This document shows, piece by piece, positions 13,399 to 52,682 of a stretch of DNA of 64,000 nt. The first letter of the stretch is position 1; each line of letters begins with the position of its first letter. The notes below the pieces were generated by a model. The model saw nothing but the letters and a program-made list of their open reading frames with translations. It was not told where the DNA came from and made no database searches. The DNA comes from Bimastos eiseni (lineage: Eukaryota > Annelida > Clitellata > Crassiclitellata > Lumbricidae). The translations under genes were made by a program, and so were the position numbers. The stretch covers positions 45,751,447 through 45,815,446 of the forward strand of contig OY365809.1 in NCBI GenBank assembly GCA_959347315.1. Reading direction: 5' to 3'.

Positions 13399-15164
13399 CG
13401 CTCGATGTCCTATCGCTCGGATGTGTCGTCTTCTTCAATTGATTTTGCTTCGTTTCTGTCCTTTTGCTGATTCTTGTCCTCTTCTCTATCTTCTTCAGCC
13501 GTCTCCTTATTGCTTTATGTCCCTTTAATGTTGTTATTCTGTCACTGTCCAATTACTATCGACGTATTTGCGCAGACGACGACGTTTCAAATGTTCGTCA
13601 CTTCTGCCGTTATACAGTTGTCTCGATGTAGGCAAAGTCACGGAGAGAAGTCGTTGAAATGGGAAGGCGTCTACACTTCACCAATACTTATTGCAAAATA
13701 AGTGCGAAAACACGGTCATTAAGTCGGTTGGATTATTGAACTGACTGACAGTATGTTTATCCGAATGTTCTGACGAAGAAAATGTCTAACAAGAACAGAC
13801 ATTGATGCTTTCCCGGAAAGAATGTCCTCAAATGAACCACGGAAATTGTCAGATTCTACTAGGAAATGTCCACAGACGATGTTGGACAGTCCATTTGGAA
13901 TTCGCTGCCTTCATGTTGGGGATGCCAGTCTTTAGGCGGACTACAGTAAATACTTCCTGAATTTTAAAATATTGAAACTATTGAGTAAAATATATATTTT
14001 TAATAGATTTTTTCACATTTCTGCAATGTGTAAATAAATTCATCAAGATCAAATTTTTAATTATTAACTGATAATGATTATTCTCAAATATTGGCTTACA
14101 GGTTTGCTCATGTAGACTAAATATAACAAGCTGGGGAAACATTGCCCCCCTCTGACAATGGATTTGCCGTCCCTCAAATACAGAAATCACGTGCTTGTAT
14201 TTAAAATTCTCCTCCACTGCTTGCACGCTGACAGTGCCAGTGCCAAGCCTAGATAAAGGAAGAGGGTGACGCTGATGATCTTTGTTATCACCCAGTGTCG
14301 TTAAACTACTCATAACCAACCTATATTAAAATTCCTTACTGTTCGCTGTCACCATCTCGCTCTAGAGACTGAAAACCTCTGTCTTTGCATGATCATAGTA
14401 ATAGTCCATACCACTTTGGTCCAGGTTAAAAATAATCTGCTGAACCACATACACGTATTTTATGTGGGATAATTAAAATTTCGATTGCAATAAACTGTTT
14501 TGTAACCCTATCGTTTTGAAAAGATAATGATTATCTTTTTAATTTCACTTCATTTAGGTGCACTGTTCATTAAACTTGTAGGGTTAGCACACTTAATTGT
14601 CTGATATTCTACTGCATTTATTCCACACTTGATGTCAGACAAGTAGATGTTTTAACCACAATACTGTCGACCACTACCTTTCAACTTGTGTCAAGTTGGA
14701 CTCAAGTTAGAGGGCAAGCTAGTTCGCATTAACGTTGCAATTAGGCCCTGAAAGTTTTAAGACGAATGAGTGAGTTGATGCGACTGGTTCATTTCTTATC
14801 AATTTGTCCTACGGAGAATCGAACGTGACATTGAATAGTACGGGGGGGGGGGAAGGGTTGCTGAGATTTCAAGCAGTTGCGTGAGAATTTGATCATGGCA
14901 TTGGGCGGTCCTATAATAATTCCTTAGAAGAAGCAGATCAGCCCCTTAAGCCTGCCTTGAAGCACCCATAGGCCTAAGTATGTATGCAGGGTAAGCGGTT
15001 TCAGCTTTCTTAGCCTCCCGACCAGGAAGCCAATGCATTGCTTTACAACCAGTCCCGGTTCACTAAGTTCCACTACTTAGTGACAAGGGCATGATGTTCA
15101 CAAATAACAATAGGGCCTACAATACAACTGTAATTTGATATTTCTCTTCTTACAATTGGTATAG

Positions 15165-15397
15165 GAAGTGCACACACACCTCGATGGTGCAATAATTATT
15201 GCAGTTATATTGCAGAGCAAATTACTCAAGGTCCCTACACAGTAGCTCCATGGACTAGAATCGAACCTGTACTTTCCGCGTCACAGGCCGACCGCTATAC
15301 CCAATGTGCCACCGTTCCAAATTGTGCTTGGAGTTGAACCCGAAACTTCATGATCATCGACCAAGCGCTTTACCAATGGGTCGAGGATGTCACTGCC
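15165..15397 (-). mobile_element. Dimeric tRNA-derived SINE
   Basis: On the minus strand two tRNA-like modules follow each other. The first has CATTGGTAAAGCGC and GGGTTCAACTCC (about 15395-15325). The second has TTGGGTATAGCGG and AGGTTCGATTC (about 15320-15240). A tail GAGGTGTGTGTGCACTTCC follows. Each pair matches the spacing of pol III A and B boxes. A related single copy is at 32.87-33.0 kb. Confidence 0.6.
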
Positions 15398-15705
15398 ATC
15401 GTTCATAAATGGCTTCTAAATTAATGGTATTATATTTCTAAACAAAAGCAATTTTCTAAACAAATGCCAAACTCCTAAACCAACAGCATGATCGTAAATA
15501 AATAAAATGTCCCTAAACTAATAAGAAGATCCTGAACCAACAGACCGTTCCTCAACGAATAACATGCTCCCAAACTAGATGCCTTTTTCTAAACGTAGTG
15601 GTTGGGCTATAATTCAGACAAAATGACTAAATGAATCGTCGATCGTAAAAAACCGTATAAGAAAATAGCTGCATACAAATTATTTAGAATCAATTCGAAG
15701 ACTAA

Positions 15706-29094
<13,389 letters not shown>

Positions 29095-31408
29095 GTTGGA
29101 AGAGTCCTCGATTGGGTCTTTCAGAGCTCAGATCTCAATGATGACTTGCACTGGCGAAATGTGCTTCACTCCGCAGTATTTGATACTGACTGAAAAACTC
29201 GAATGGTCCTTCCGAATGCCTTAGTCTACAATACTCTATTAATAATAGTCTTAAATACCGGTTGAAGTCGAAATCTGAAGCGAACGCTGACATCTTACGA
29301 ACAAACAAACGTCTGTTTAGTTTTAAAGTTATTGCTAATAAGCATGATAATGCTACTGTGGTCTGGTCTTAGAGCTCTTTGGCGTAGTGTGAATAGGTTT
29401 TGTTTTGCGCTAAAACGTAACCCTTCGCAGAGCATTTAGACGCTATTTTTGCTTCCGTGAAAGTCTTACGTCTTATCACATCAACTGCAAATACCCGTTT
29501 TCTTCCGATGTTATAGAAAAGAAATAAGTGTCTAGTGGCTTTCTGGCCACCTAGATGTCTGCAGCGGTCAGACATTTCTTCTAGGACAAGAGGACCTTCC
29601 GAGTAAAACTCAACAGCTCGCATTGTATTTATTGATACAGTTTTCGACTTTAAATTGGGACACAATAATTAGGTTCATCTCTTATCTCTGATAATCCAAC
29701 CAGATGTCCAATTATAGTTGTTACTTAGATGAAGTCTGAGAAACCTGTTGAGGTGTAGAATGTCATTGTTTCAGTATGCGCGTCTTGTGTATACACGGTA
29801 GCATTCTAGTCTCAAATACAACGATTGCGTATTTGGGCATGCTGAATGGACGTCATAAAAGACATCATCCGCTCTCACACGTTTACGTCTCAGATTCAGA
29901 TTTAGCGACTCTGACGCATATATTACGAACAATATATGCATAAACATAAGCTCCTTAACTGCCGTGATTATGGTTAGTGTCTCATTATTTTCGAAATGGG
30001 ATTCCATGCGACCTACAATATGAATTTCGTTTCCTATCAGTGACTGACCTTTATCAACGCATTCTTGATAACTTGCTTGGACGATATTTGCATTTCAATA
30101 CCAGCTTGTGTTCCTACATTAGACCAATCTGTCACTGATCCTCGTTGCTTTTGCCGTTGATTCTGGGTAGCGTACATAGGTCTAAGATTTTTATAACTTT
30201 ATTCAAAAACGGACTCATTTCAATAGTTATAGCGTCAAGTATTCACGTACATACACACTATGTACATACAGACATGTATACCTACATACATAGACATACA
30301 TAAACATGCACGCACAAAAACATACACAAATACACACACCTACTACATATATGCATTCACGCATTCTTCTTTAAAATCTTTCAGCGCTATTGTAAAATTG
30401 CGTCAAGAAGACAATTTTAATCACCGGCGTTATACCAAATCCCAAGTCCGCAAGATTGGGATTTTCTGTGGAGTTCGGTCGGTGTTCCAGAGAAACAATT
30501 TTGTGCCACAGCGGATTATAATTGGCTTCAGAATGATCCAAAGGCATGTTTGTAAACGAAACGGGGGCTATTAGCAAATATTTTGTGAGAGTAAAAAATT
30601 ATTTTGGAGTAACAAACGGGTGCTGGACGTTAGACCAGGTACAACACAATTACTAAAGGGATTCGGCTCCTACCAAAGGTCTGTTCCCAATTGATCATTG
30701 AATAGCAACAGTACAATCGCGTTGGCATCAATTCGCAAGGCATCAACCGATATTGGCAATCTGCATCTTGTCTTCTATAGAAACTTGGAATCTTATCGTT
30801 TTTCTCTCTATAAACAATTGCCAAAAGGCGCCTCTGAGCTCTTCTGCTCCCCTATTACTTTTCTAACCCCTTATTCGCGCACATCAGCAAGATGATACAA
30901 ATTCAGCAGAATAAAGAGCCAACTTATAAGGCTGCTAAGATGCAGATAAATTGTACTGAAATCCTTGCCTATAAATATTCGCGCTACGATGGGCTCGGTC
31001 GTAGAACACATGGTTCGCCAAACAATGAGTAGACCTACCTAACTCTACCGTTTTGAAACCCGCTGAACGTACACTGTAAAATTCACGCGTGTTATTGTAA
31101 CGTGATGTCTTTCGTTGCATTGTATTTTTTTAAACATTAGAACGCGTTTTGTGCAGAACTCTGCACAGTACGCTTAAAATAGTCACCAGTAGTGGGCCCA
31201 CGCACAAGCGCGGAACCAACCAACGAATTCCCGACGACAGATGACAGATGGCATTGATGCTCAGAGAATAGAGAGGCACGCACTCGATAACTACAGATAA
31301 ATGTACCCTGAGACGAACCGAGTACCTCCTATGACGAGCAAACTGGGCCTTTTGTCTAAATTATTATCTGGACGAACGGAGGCCATTATTAAAAACTTCT
31401 AGGCCCAT
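29095..31408. other. Spacer upstream of gene B, homologous to spacer upstream of gene C
   Basis: The part from about 30090 to 31400 aligns with about 50860-52180, with many substitutions and indels in its left part and near-identity from about 31148. It contains a CATA-rich tract (30240-30350) and a head-only copy of the dispersed repeat (31180-31250). A 98-codon open frame at 29369-29665 (minus) has no recognisable domain. No gene is supported. Confidence 0.6.
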
Positions 31409-31869
31409 TCATAATTTTGAAATTTCTAGTTCATCTTGGTCAATGTAAGCGTTGTTATCGCATCCCATGTTTCGACGATTTTCATCAGAACGATTCGAGA
31501 TCTTCGTAGAGACGGATTCTTCTCCTAATGAGGAGTGGACACTTTCGGAACTTGCATCATCCGATTTCGTCTTCTGGTCATTTCCATCGATGTCCGTTTT
31601 GTCAGGAACGACGTAAATGACGTCCATATGTTTTTCCCGATCAGCGATTTCAGAAACGGAGTCTGAGTTATCAACCTTTAAAAGAAACATTGGAAAAAAC
31701 TCGTGTTATATTATGTCGCTTGTAGAATGTACAGCAATCCATGAAACAATCAGAGAATCTTAGAGTAATCGATAAGACATTGGCGTGCGGAGCTGAGAAA
31801 AAACCGAGTTTGATTCCCTCTACCCCTCCTAGGTTGACTTGTCCTTGATTCACTGGACGACGGCGTTGC

Positions 31870-31922
31870 GAAATACACATGTATGATTGATTGATTGACT
31901 GATTGATTGATTGATTGATCAT
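31870..31922. repeat. (GATT)n tract in pseudogene intron 15
   Basis: The same ATTG/GATT tract sits at the same intron position in gene C (about 36490-36573) and gene D (about 52638-52682), so it predates the duplications. In gene C an L2-like hairpin tail (about 36430-36480) precedes it, suggesting it began as a LINE tail repeat. Confidence 0.8.
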
Positions 31923-32869
31923 AGAAGGCGTCTCATCTACCTTGCTGAAGTTGATTCCACATCTGAATTTCTTTCTGCATGATTCAGGGAAACAACACCA
32001 GCATTTGTCGACATAGGAAATGAGATACTTCGGTTCAGCATCCTTCGTCTTAGTGTGACCTAAAACAAGCAATTTCAGCCTATAATTATATATCTTAAGC
32101 ATCTTCGGACGAAAGCAACAAGCACGATGTCTATATGTATCCAGACACTTGCTACAATGTTTTTGGGATGAACCAAACGAATCACTGTTTATTCGAACAG
32201 ACATCGTCATGTTTGAATTCACTGGACCAAACACAGCGATGATAGGTTGATAGCTACACCTTCTTCTGACAGCGAATATGTTGCACGTAGAACAGGCATC
32301 CTCGTTTATCGGTCTGTAGAATGTAGTGCCACCCAGTAACTAACGAGCTACGTTACGCATATAGACACATGCACAATAAACACATACAATCATACATACA
32401 AACATACATAAACAACATATCCTTACATACATTACAAGATGTTATGTAACAAGAATCCATCCATGAGTGCAATTATTACGATCATACATAAATGTATATT
32501 CATGCAGAAAAAAAATAATTTATGCATGCATACATACATACATACATTGCAACATACATGCGTAAGAACATGTACATAATATATGCATGCATGCCTAAAC
32601 ACAAACTAATTCATTGGAGCACGTGTACCTGTTAAGAAGCTGACAATGAGTCCAAAAAAAATGTTGTCAGCGTTCCAAGAGCCGTGTACCATAGGTTAAG
32701 ACAGCGTATACAGCTCCACAATGCCAGACCTGTTTAGCAAGCACCAGTAACTCATAAGAACATGTCATCGAGGCTGAAACATATGAAAAAGCTTATAAGA
32801 CATCACAAAACAACTGTTAATTGATAAATAATTGTTACAATACTATACAGTACAACCGTTTTTTGACAT

Positions 32870-33005
32870 CGCAGAAGTGCACACACGCCTCGACGGCGCA
32901 ATTGCAGTTGTAATGCAGCGCAATGATGCCCAAAGGACTTGTTGAAGGTCTCCACACAGTGACGCTTCTGACGAGAGTCGAACCCGCTTATTGACCTTAG
33001 GCCTA
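32870..33005 (-). mobile_element. tRNA-derived SINE related to the 15.2-kb copy
   Basis: The minus strand has AGCGGGTTCGACTC as B box and a tail matching the 15.2-kb element (GAGGCGTGTGTGCACTT, TGCAATTGCGCCGTCGAGG). Located in intron 13 of the truncated copy. The A-box half is poorly kept. Confidence 0.5.
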
Positions 33006-33179
33006 CACTAATTAGTTCTGAGGTGCACGTACACACAGAGTCGTTTACTTATGCTGGCTTGTGGTTAAAGATAAGCAGCTTTTAGATTTACAACTTCTTG
33101 GAGGCTATTTCTGAATTCGGTAAACGAGGCTGTCTTTATTTCATCGAGCCTTTGACTACCGGTCAAATGTTCAACTTGC

Positions 33180-33301
33180 ATCAGATTAACATCAAGAAAA
33201 CCATCTATTCTGCACAAAAATTGCCACAATAAATATTGCGAAGCTGAACAGCACAATAGATTTTTGTGCAGAATAGATGGTTTTCTTGATGTTAATCTGA
33301 T
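33180..33301. repeat. Perfect 42-bp inverted repeat with 38-bp loop
   Basis: Arm 33180-33221 is exactly complementary to arm 33260-33301. The left arm aligns with the normal intron sequence of genes C and D; the right arm replaces different sequence in them. So the right arm is a new inverted copy. It lies 39 bp from the exon 13 donor of the truncated copy. Confidence 0.95.
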
Positions 33302-33599
33302 AGATCCACAATAGAAGTATGAGAGGTAAATAGATCGTACACTTCTGGAGCTGTTGTGGTGGGCGTAGTGTAGAAATCGGTGGTGAAAAGGAAGAAGTTG
33401 GAAGAGGTGGAGTTTTTTGGAATGAAACCACAGCACTCGACACTGTTTATCATCGGCAGGAAAACTGGTGGCTTTTCCACGTAGGCTCCTATGCTGACCC
33501 ACATCGGGAAAAGAAACCCCGGAATTCCACCAGCCAATGCTCCCTAAAAAAACTACATATCGTCAATAGGCCTCTTTTGCTGTCATATGTGTATGATGA

Positions 33600-34030
33600 G
33601 TGTTTCTGTCCAGGAACGAAAATTGACGATGACGATAATGGTACTGGGGGTGTTGAAAATAATAGTGACAATAGTGACAATGGTAACAATAATAATAATA
33701 ATTATAATAATCACGATAATGCTGATGTTGCTGCTGATGATGATAATAATTAAAAAAACAACAATAATAATAATAATTTTAGTAATAATAATTGAGCACT
33801 TATACTTCCATCCCAGAAGACGAGGCTTGACCCTCCACACAAATAATTCGGCACCATGGTTGCAGTTTCTAAGTCCCTGGGGGAACGAAGTACCTCAGGG
33901 CAAAAATAATAATAATAGTAATAATAACAATAATAAAATAATAATAATATATATAATACAAATAATACTAACAATTATAATAATAATAGTAATAATAATA
34001 ATTATAATAAAATTAATAATTATTATATTC
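33600..34030. repeat. AAT/GAT-rich compound microsatellite with embedded unique block
   Basis: Intron 12 of the truncated copy. The unique block at about 33793-33903 contains CTCCACACAAATAATTCGGC and CGAAGTACCTCAGGGC and is flanked by AAT repeats on both sides; the same unit recurs at about 55677-55790 in gene D. It looks like a small unidentified element inserted in AAT repeats. Confidence 0.7.
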
Positions 34031-34490
34031 TGTCATTCGAAGTAGATAGGCCTATGATTACTGAGGTTGTTAAAATAATGACCAAAGGCAATGGAACGTT
34101 TGGATCGGTTCTAACTCGCAAAGTTCCTTCCAAACAAAATCGCCACTGAAGGTGATGACGATAATAGCGATTATCTCTACCATCATCACACCATCGCTAC
34201 TAGTATTAATTGTTTTAGTTCTACATGGTAATTAATTCTGGTCATTTTAAAACCAGTTCTAAGGGATTTATAGCTTTATACATGGTTTCCGAGACATTGT
34301 TTCTGTGGACAAAATGAGGAAAATACTAATTTTTGAGAAACAAGATGTAACCTCTAGAATGTGCGTAAAGAAAGGCAAGGACTACGAAATGTGGAAAACT
34401 TACGATCCAGTTGGCCCATGGGAAGAAGAATCCGAGCATATACATGCCAAATATGGGAGCATTTGCAGCTCCATTGAAAGCAATAGTCAT

Positions 34491-35889
34491 CTGAAAGCAA
34501 AGCGTTTAACTTCTCATACTATAACTATATTCCATAAACTATAGTGAACTTCTATAATGTGCATTGCTATGCATGATGAATGAGCCAATGATTTACACTT
34601 AGCTTTAGAGCAGAGAATAAGATATCTTAATTTACAAAAGCGTTACGATAGCGATGTTACTCATAGGTCCGATATAAAATTATAAAATCTGATTCTATCT
34701 CATCTGATTGGACTTGATTTTGTCGGTGATAATTGATCTGAATTGGTGGGATCATATCCTTTTTTGAGGTAATGTGATGCAATGTAATGACAATCCTCGA
34801 CACGACAATTTCTCCGCGCCTTCAAAGCCACGTCCGGGAGACAAGCTTATTCACCGGTGATCGAAAATGGAAGTAGGGCATAATAAATGTTTTTCAATTG
34901 AAGGACTTGGAGCAATAACCAGATATGTCGTAAATCATAACTTTGGAAAAATGACTTCAAAGATTCCATACTTAAAACCATTGTATCCAAGCCATTTGAC
35001 GAACTATCGACACGCTGTTTGAATATGCAATGCGAAGGATAACATTATACTTTATAACATTATACCTACCCCAACGCGAGCGCTGTTTGTGCCCAAAAAT
35101 GGCCCTGTTGGCTCAGAACTCGTGGTTTATGAATTTGTTATGTTGTTTTAAGCTATTCATCCTATTGACCTCATAATATCTTGAAAATGATCTCATTAGA
35201 TCTTAATCATGACGTCATAAAATTTTAATCCTAATTTTCTCAAATCGTTGGCGAAATGAGTCAGAAAACTTATCGATTAACATAGTCTCTTACTGAGTCA
35301 AAAACAGAAATAGGCTGTTTGCATAAAAAAGACTCTCAGATACAGTAGGTGGCCAGAGCATCTTCAATTGATTCTTTCTTTGGCTTACACCAAAAGGTTT
35401 CGAAGATTGACAGATGAACAGCTACGGTGAGTAGAGCTGGCATTGCATTGTCTTTCTAAATTACTTAAAAAGTTCAAAACGCGTTTTTTTACAGCACAAA
35501 CAAGAAGTTAATAATGTGCTAATATAAGTTAATCTTTCGTTTATAGAGAGAAGCTGTCGATTAATGATGGTACATTCTGAGAGTAGATCGGTTCTGAAAG
35601 ACTGCAGACAGAGTGTTCTGCTGAACAATTAGAGGCCATATCATAATTCTGATTTTATGCCTCGTTCTCGCATTTCTTTCGTCATCATGATATTATGACG
35701 TCATAATGATTCCACTCCATCGTTGCAAATCAAACGAATGGCAAGGAGTAAAGTCTAGCAATTTCGGATCGTTGAATAGAGAGGATTGAATAAAGACAAG
35801 TGCGCCCTCAGATGACCATATGACTAACAAAATGGGACTTCCAAATACCTGGGCGAACGGAGGCGTAAGAAAGGAATTCTAAAACACAT
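34491..35889. other. Spacer between truncated copy and gene C 3' end
   Basis: The first 267 bp are intron 11 sequence matching gene D (to about 34757 here, 56631 there). Beyond that break no similarity to any SMCT exon is seen. No gene, RNA or clear repeat is recognised in 34.76-35.88 kb. Confidence 0.6.
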
Positions 35890-49158
<13,269 letters not shown>

Positions 49159-52100
49159 CGATGAGGTAGAAGCAGGAAAATATATGACTGGTTTCAATGG
49201 AATCTGACTCCACACAAAGGAGTGGAAGAATATCTTCAGGAGCTCTCGTCAGTTCTCGATTGCTTGGCTTCTCTCATCTTAGACCTCATATTGATTACTT
49301 TACGTATGTTTTCTCGTTGTTGGGGTTTGAGGCGTTGTTTGACAGTTTTCAGATCGTTGTAGAGTCTAAAAATAAACTGAATATCATTTACGCATGTTAT
49401 GATATCGTTCAGTCTTTTCTACGGAAATTGCGAAATGTTGTCTTGCGAGTTAAAACTGTGCTGATAGTTGTTGTCGTGATCAGTGTTTAGAAAACGCAAG
49501 ACTTACGTTACAGTTCGAAGTATATGACTGCAAAGCAACTCAACTGCTTTGTTTAACCTACTGTTTAGAACTAAACTCTCAAGAGAACAACATCGTGCTT
49601 TGGGCGTGTCTGTTGGTGGTTTAAGAAGTGATATCTGATTGAAGCATATACAACTGTGGCCTTAGTCCTTGTTGCCGCAAATAATTTAGTCTTTCTGTTT
49701 AAGATATTGTTCCTATTCGGCATCAGCTAAGAATAAAGAATGTACCTGTCCTGACCCTCCCTGCCGATCTGGTCGCGAACTTCAAACATTGACCTTTTGT
49801 AACTTACTGCGGTTTGTCAGTTTGTTTCTCATTAAACGAAGATATATATCAACTACAGCCGCAATAATCTTACCACTTCCTCTTTACGAACTACCCTAAA
49901 GATATTTTCAATGCTATAGGAATAAGCCATAGTGGAATAGCAAGAATATATCTGATGGCTTTCACTGGCCACACTGGTGTCTGATTCGGTTGCGCATCTA
50001 TTTTACTACTATTGAACCTTTCGATTAAAGCTCAACAGCTCGCGAAAGGTTCTTAGACAGCATAATTCTAGTTGACACTTCACCGTCAAGATGATCCATT
50101 ACCTTTTTCAATTGACCTAACCTAATTATGGCTTTAACGTCTGAATAGGGCCTGCTCTTTAACTGCCCTCTAGCTTTTAATTTTAATTAATTTATGTTTC
50201 ACATGAAAAGATACCAAATAAATATCGGTCTTGGTACGATGACATAAGTGAACTTTAAAAATCAGGTTGCATCAGCTTTGAATAAGCCCTCATTCTGCTC
50301 TTGTGTGAAGTGGATAATTCCTTTAAGTCAAAAAAGGCTATAAAATAAAATAAACAGGTATGAGTTATTAAGTGCGTAATAAGACACACTGAACTGTAGC
50401 CTAAGCCTACACAGCCAGACATTCAGACAGACGTACGAGGAGAGATACATGTACGTTGCATAGACAAACACAAACGGGCAGGTGGTAGCAGCACGACGAG
50501 TATACGAAGAAAGAATATCCAATGTTTTAGCTTCTGCTTAAATATTCATTTATGTAAATGTATGTATATCCCATTATGCATGTATGTATGATAATTATGT
50601 ATATGCATAATTAACTATTTGTCTCTCGATAGCACTTGGTTCAAACACTTCGTTTTGCTGGTGGCAATTTTCTTTTTATCTGAGGACCGAGTCGTGATTG
50701 TCAAGTGTACTCGAATGGCCAGCCAGAAAAGGTTTAAACCAAACGTTTCACAATTCACCTGCAGGTTCTCCAGCGTCAGTCTACCATGAAATATGACCTT
50801 TCCAGCGTAGTAGACCCTCGTTAACACATTTCCTAATGACTTTGCTGGGACTATTTAAGTTCCATCCCTGCTTGTGCTCCTTCATTGGATCAGTCTGAGA
50901 GCCAAAATGCGTTTTATCAAGTGTTCGCATACTTCTTTAAAAACTTTCGTTCCCATTATACAGAATTGCGTCAAAGAGACTATTTTAATCACCGCCGCCA
51001 TATCAAATCAAGCCCACAACATCCGAGTTTTTCTGAGGGTTCGGTCCTCCGGGTAATAAGGATAGGGAAACAGACTACCGCTAGGGTACATGTAGATAGG
51101 CCAATAATTGGCAACAGAATTTACCAAACGCATCATTGTCCTCGATGTTTTTTTAATTTTTTTATAGAAACAGTTATTATTTTCTAGTATTTATTATTTA
51201 CTAGTATAGCGTTGATTACAGTTCTCAAAGAAAGAATCAACCGATATTTGACGATCTTCATCTTCCCTCCTATTTATAGATACTTGGGATCTCATCCTTT
51301 TTCCTCTCTAAAAACAATTACTGAAAGGCGCCTAAGAACTCGTCTGTTTCTCAATTCGGTTCCTCCCCTTATCTATGTATGTATCAAGCAATTTATATAG
51401 CACCTTATCAACCTCTCGAGGGCGCTAAATTGCTTTCCTAGCCACTTATTCGCGCACATCAGCAAGATGATACAAATTCCTCAGAATAAAGATCCAACTT
51501 AAAATAAGGTTAAGGTGCAGATAAATTGTACTGATCGATCGAAGTCGATGCCTATAAATATTCGCGCTACGATGAGCTCTGCCGTAGAACACTGGATTCG
51601 CCAAACAATGAGTAAGTCTACCTGACTCTACCGTTTTGAAACCCGCTGAATGTACACTGTAGAATTCACGCGTATTATTGTAACGTGATGTCATGCATTG
51701 CATTTTTAAAATAACATTAGAACCAAGTTTTCATACAACAAAAGTAAGAAGTTAATAATATGCGTGAATAAGTAAACTTCTGTTTATAGTAAAAGCTTTC
51801 GGTTGATGATAGTACATTCTGAGAGTAGATCGGTTCTAAAAGACTGTAGAAAGAGTAGGCCTACTTAGTTGAACAATTTGATGCCTTATAATTCTTGACT
51901 TTAAGGTCGCATAAAATGCTTATTAATGAGCAGAACTCTGCACAGTACGCTTAAAATAGTCACCAGTAGTGGGCCCACGCACAAGCGCGGAACCAACCAA
52001 CGAATTCCCGACGACAGATGACAGATGGCATTGATGCTCAGAGAAAAGAGAGACACGCACTCGATAACTACAGAAAAATGTACCCTGAGACGATCCGAGT

Positions 52101-52185
52101 ACCTCCTATGACGAGCAAACTGGGCCTTTTGTCTAAATTATTATCTGGACGAACGGAGGCCATTATTAAAAACTTCTAAGCCCAT
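49159..52185. other. Spacer upstream of gene C
   Basis: The part from 50.86 kb on matches the spacer upstream of gene B. It contains a minus-strand L2-like hairpin tail at about 51384-51432 and a head-only dispersed repeat at 51957-52030. The section 49.3-50.85 kb shows no recognisable gene or repeat to me. Confidence 0.6.
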
Positions 52186-52640
52186 TCATAATTTTGAAAT
52201 TTCTAGTTCATCTTGGTCAATGTAAGCGTTGTTATCGCATCCCATGTTTCGACGATTTTCATCAGAACGATTCGAGATCTTCGTAGAGACGGATTCTTCT
52301 CCTAATGAGGAGTGGACAATTTCGGAACTTGCATCATCCGATTTCGTCCTCTGGTCATTTCCATTGATGTCCGTTTTGTCAGGAAAGACATAGATGACGT
52401 CCATCGGTTTTTCCGAATCAGAGATTTCAGAAACGGAGTCTGAGTCATCGACCTGTAAAAGAAACATTGGAAAAACACTTGTCAAATGCCGCTTGTAGAA
52501 TGTACAGCATTCCATGGAACAGTGATTGGTCTGTAGAGAGGTGGATAAAACACTGGCGTGCAGAGCTGAGGAGGAACCGAGTTTGATTCAATCAATCAAT
52601 CTCGGTAGAGAGATATTGAAGGGGTGCAATTGTAAGTTTC

Positions 52641-52682
<42 letters not shown>

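Larger units (their letters stand above)
13297..15705. other. Spacer between gene A start and gene B 3' end
   Basis: No supported gene. It holds the gene A upstream region with two CACGTG sites, a dimeric SINE at 15.17-15.40 kb and a degenerate repeat of CTAAAC-containing units at about 15430-15600. A 113-codon open frame at 13978-14319 (minus) has no recognisable domain and no paralogous counterpart in the other spacers. Confidence 0.6.
31409..34490 (-). pseudogene. Truncated SMCT-like copy, exons 12-16 only, exon 14 broken
   Basis: Five blocks match the last five exons of genes C and D in order and size: exon 12 34490-34404, exon 13 33543-33341, exon 14 32729-32629, exon 15 32059-31941, exon 16 31675-31409. 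Nothing resembling exons 1-11 lies between 34.76 kb and the 3' end of gene C at 35.89 kb. Exons 12, 13, 15 and 16 are open and have proper splice borders. Exon 14 has a one-base insertion in the TM segment, creating TCT-TAA where C and D read Ser-Tyr, and a compensating one-base loss in a T-run (near 32655). Splicing to these exons would end the protein inside the last TM helix. This is best read as the stump of a fifth gene copy. Because exon 12 is in phase with exon 11 of gene C just upstream, use as an alternative 3' end cannot be excluded. Confidence 0.82.

Noticed and set aside
13978..14319. 113-codon minus-strand frame between genes A and B
   Set aside because: AT-rich, no motif recognised, no paralogous counterpart; it could be chance or an unknown repeat.
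15235..15395. Functional tRNA genes
   Set aside because: A and B boxes are present but no complete cloverleaf with acceptor stem can be drawn; a SINE head explains them better.
29369..29665. 98-codon frame as an extra gene upstream of gene B
   Set aside because: No recognisable domain or splice partner, and no matching frame in the homologous spacer upstream of gene C.
33587..34045. 152-codon Ile-rich plus-strand frame
   Set aside because: It runs through AAT repeats and the embedded unique block; no coding signature.
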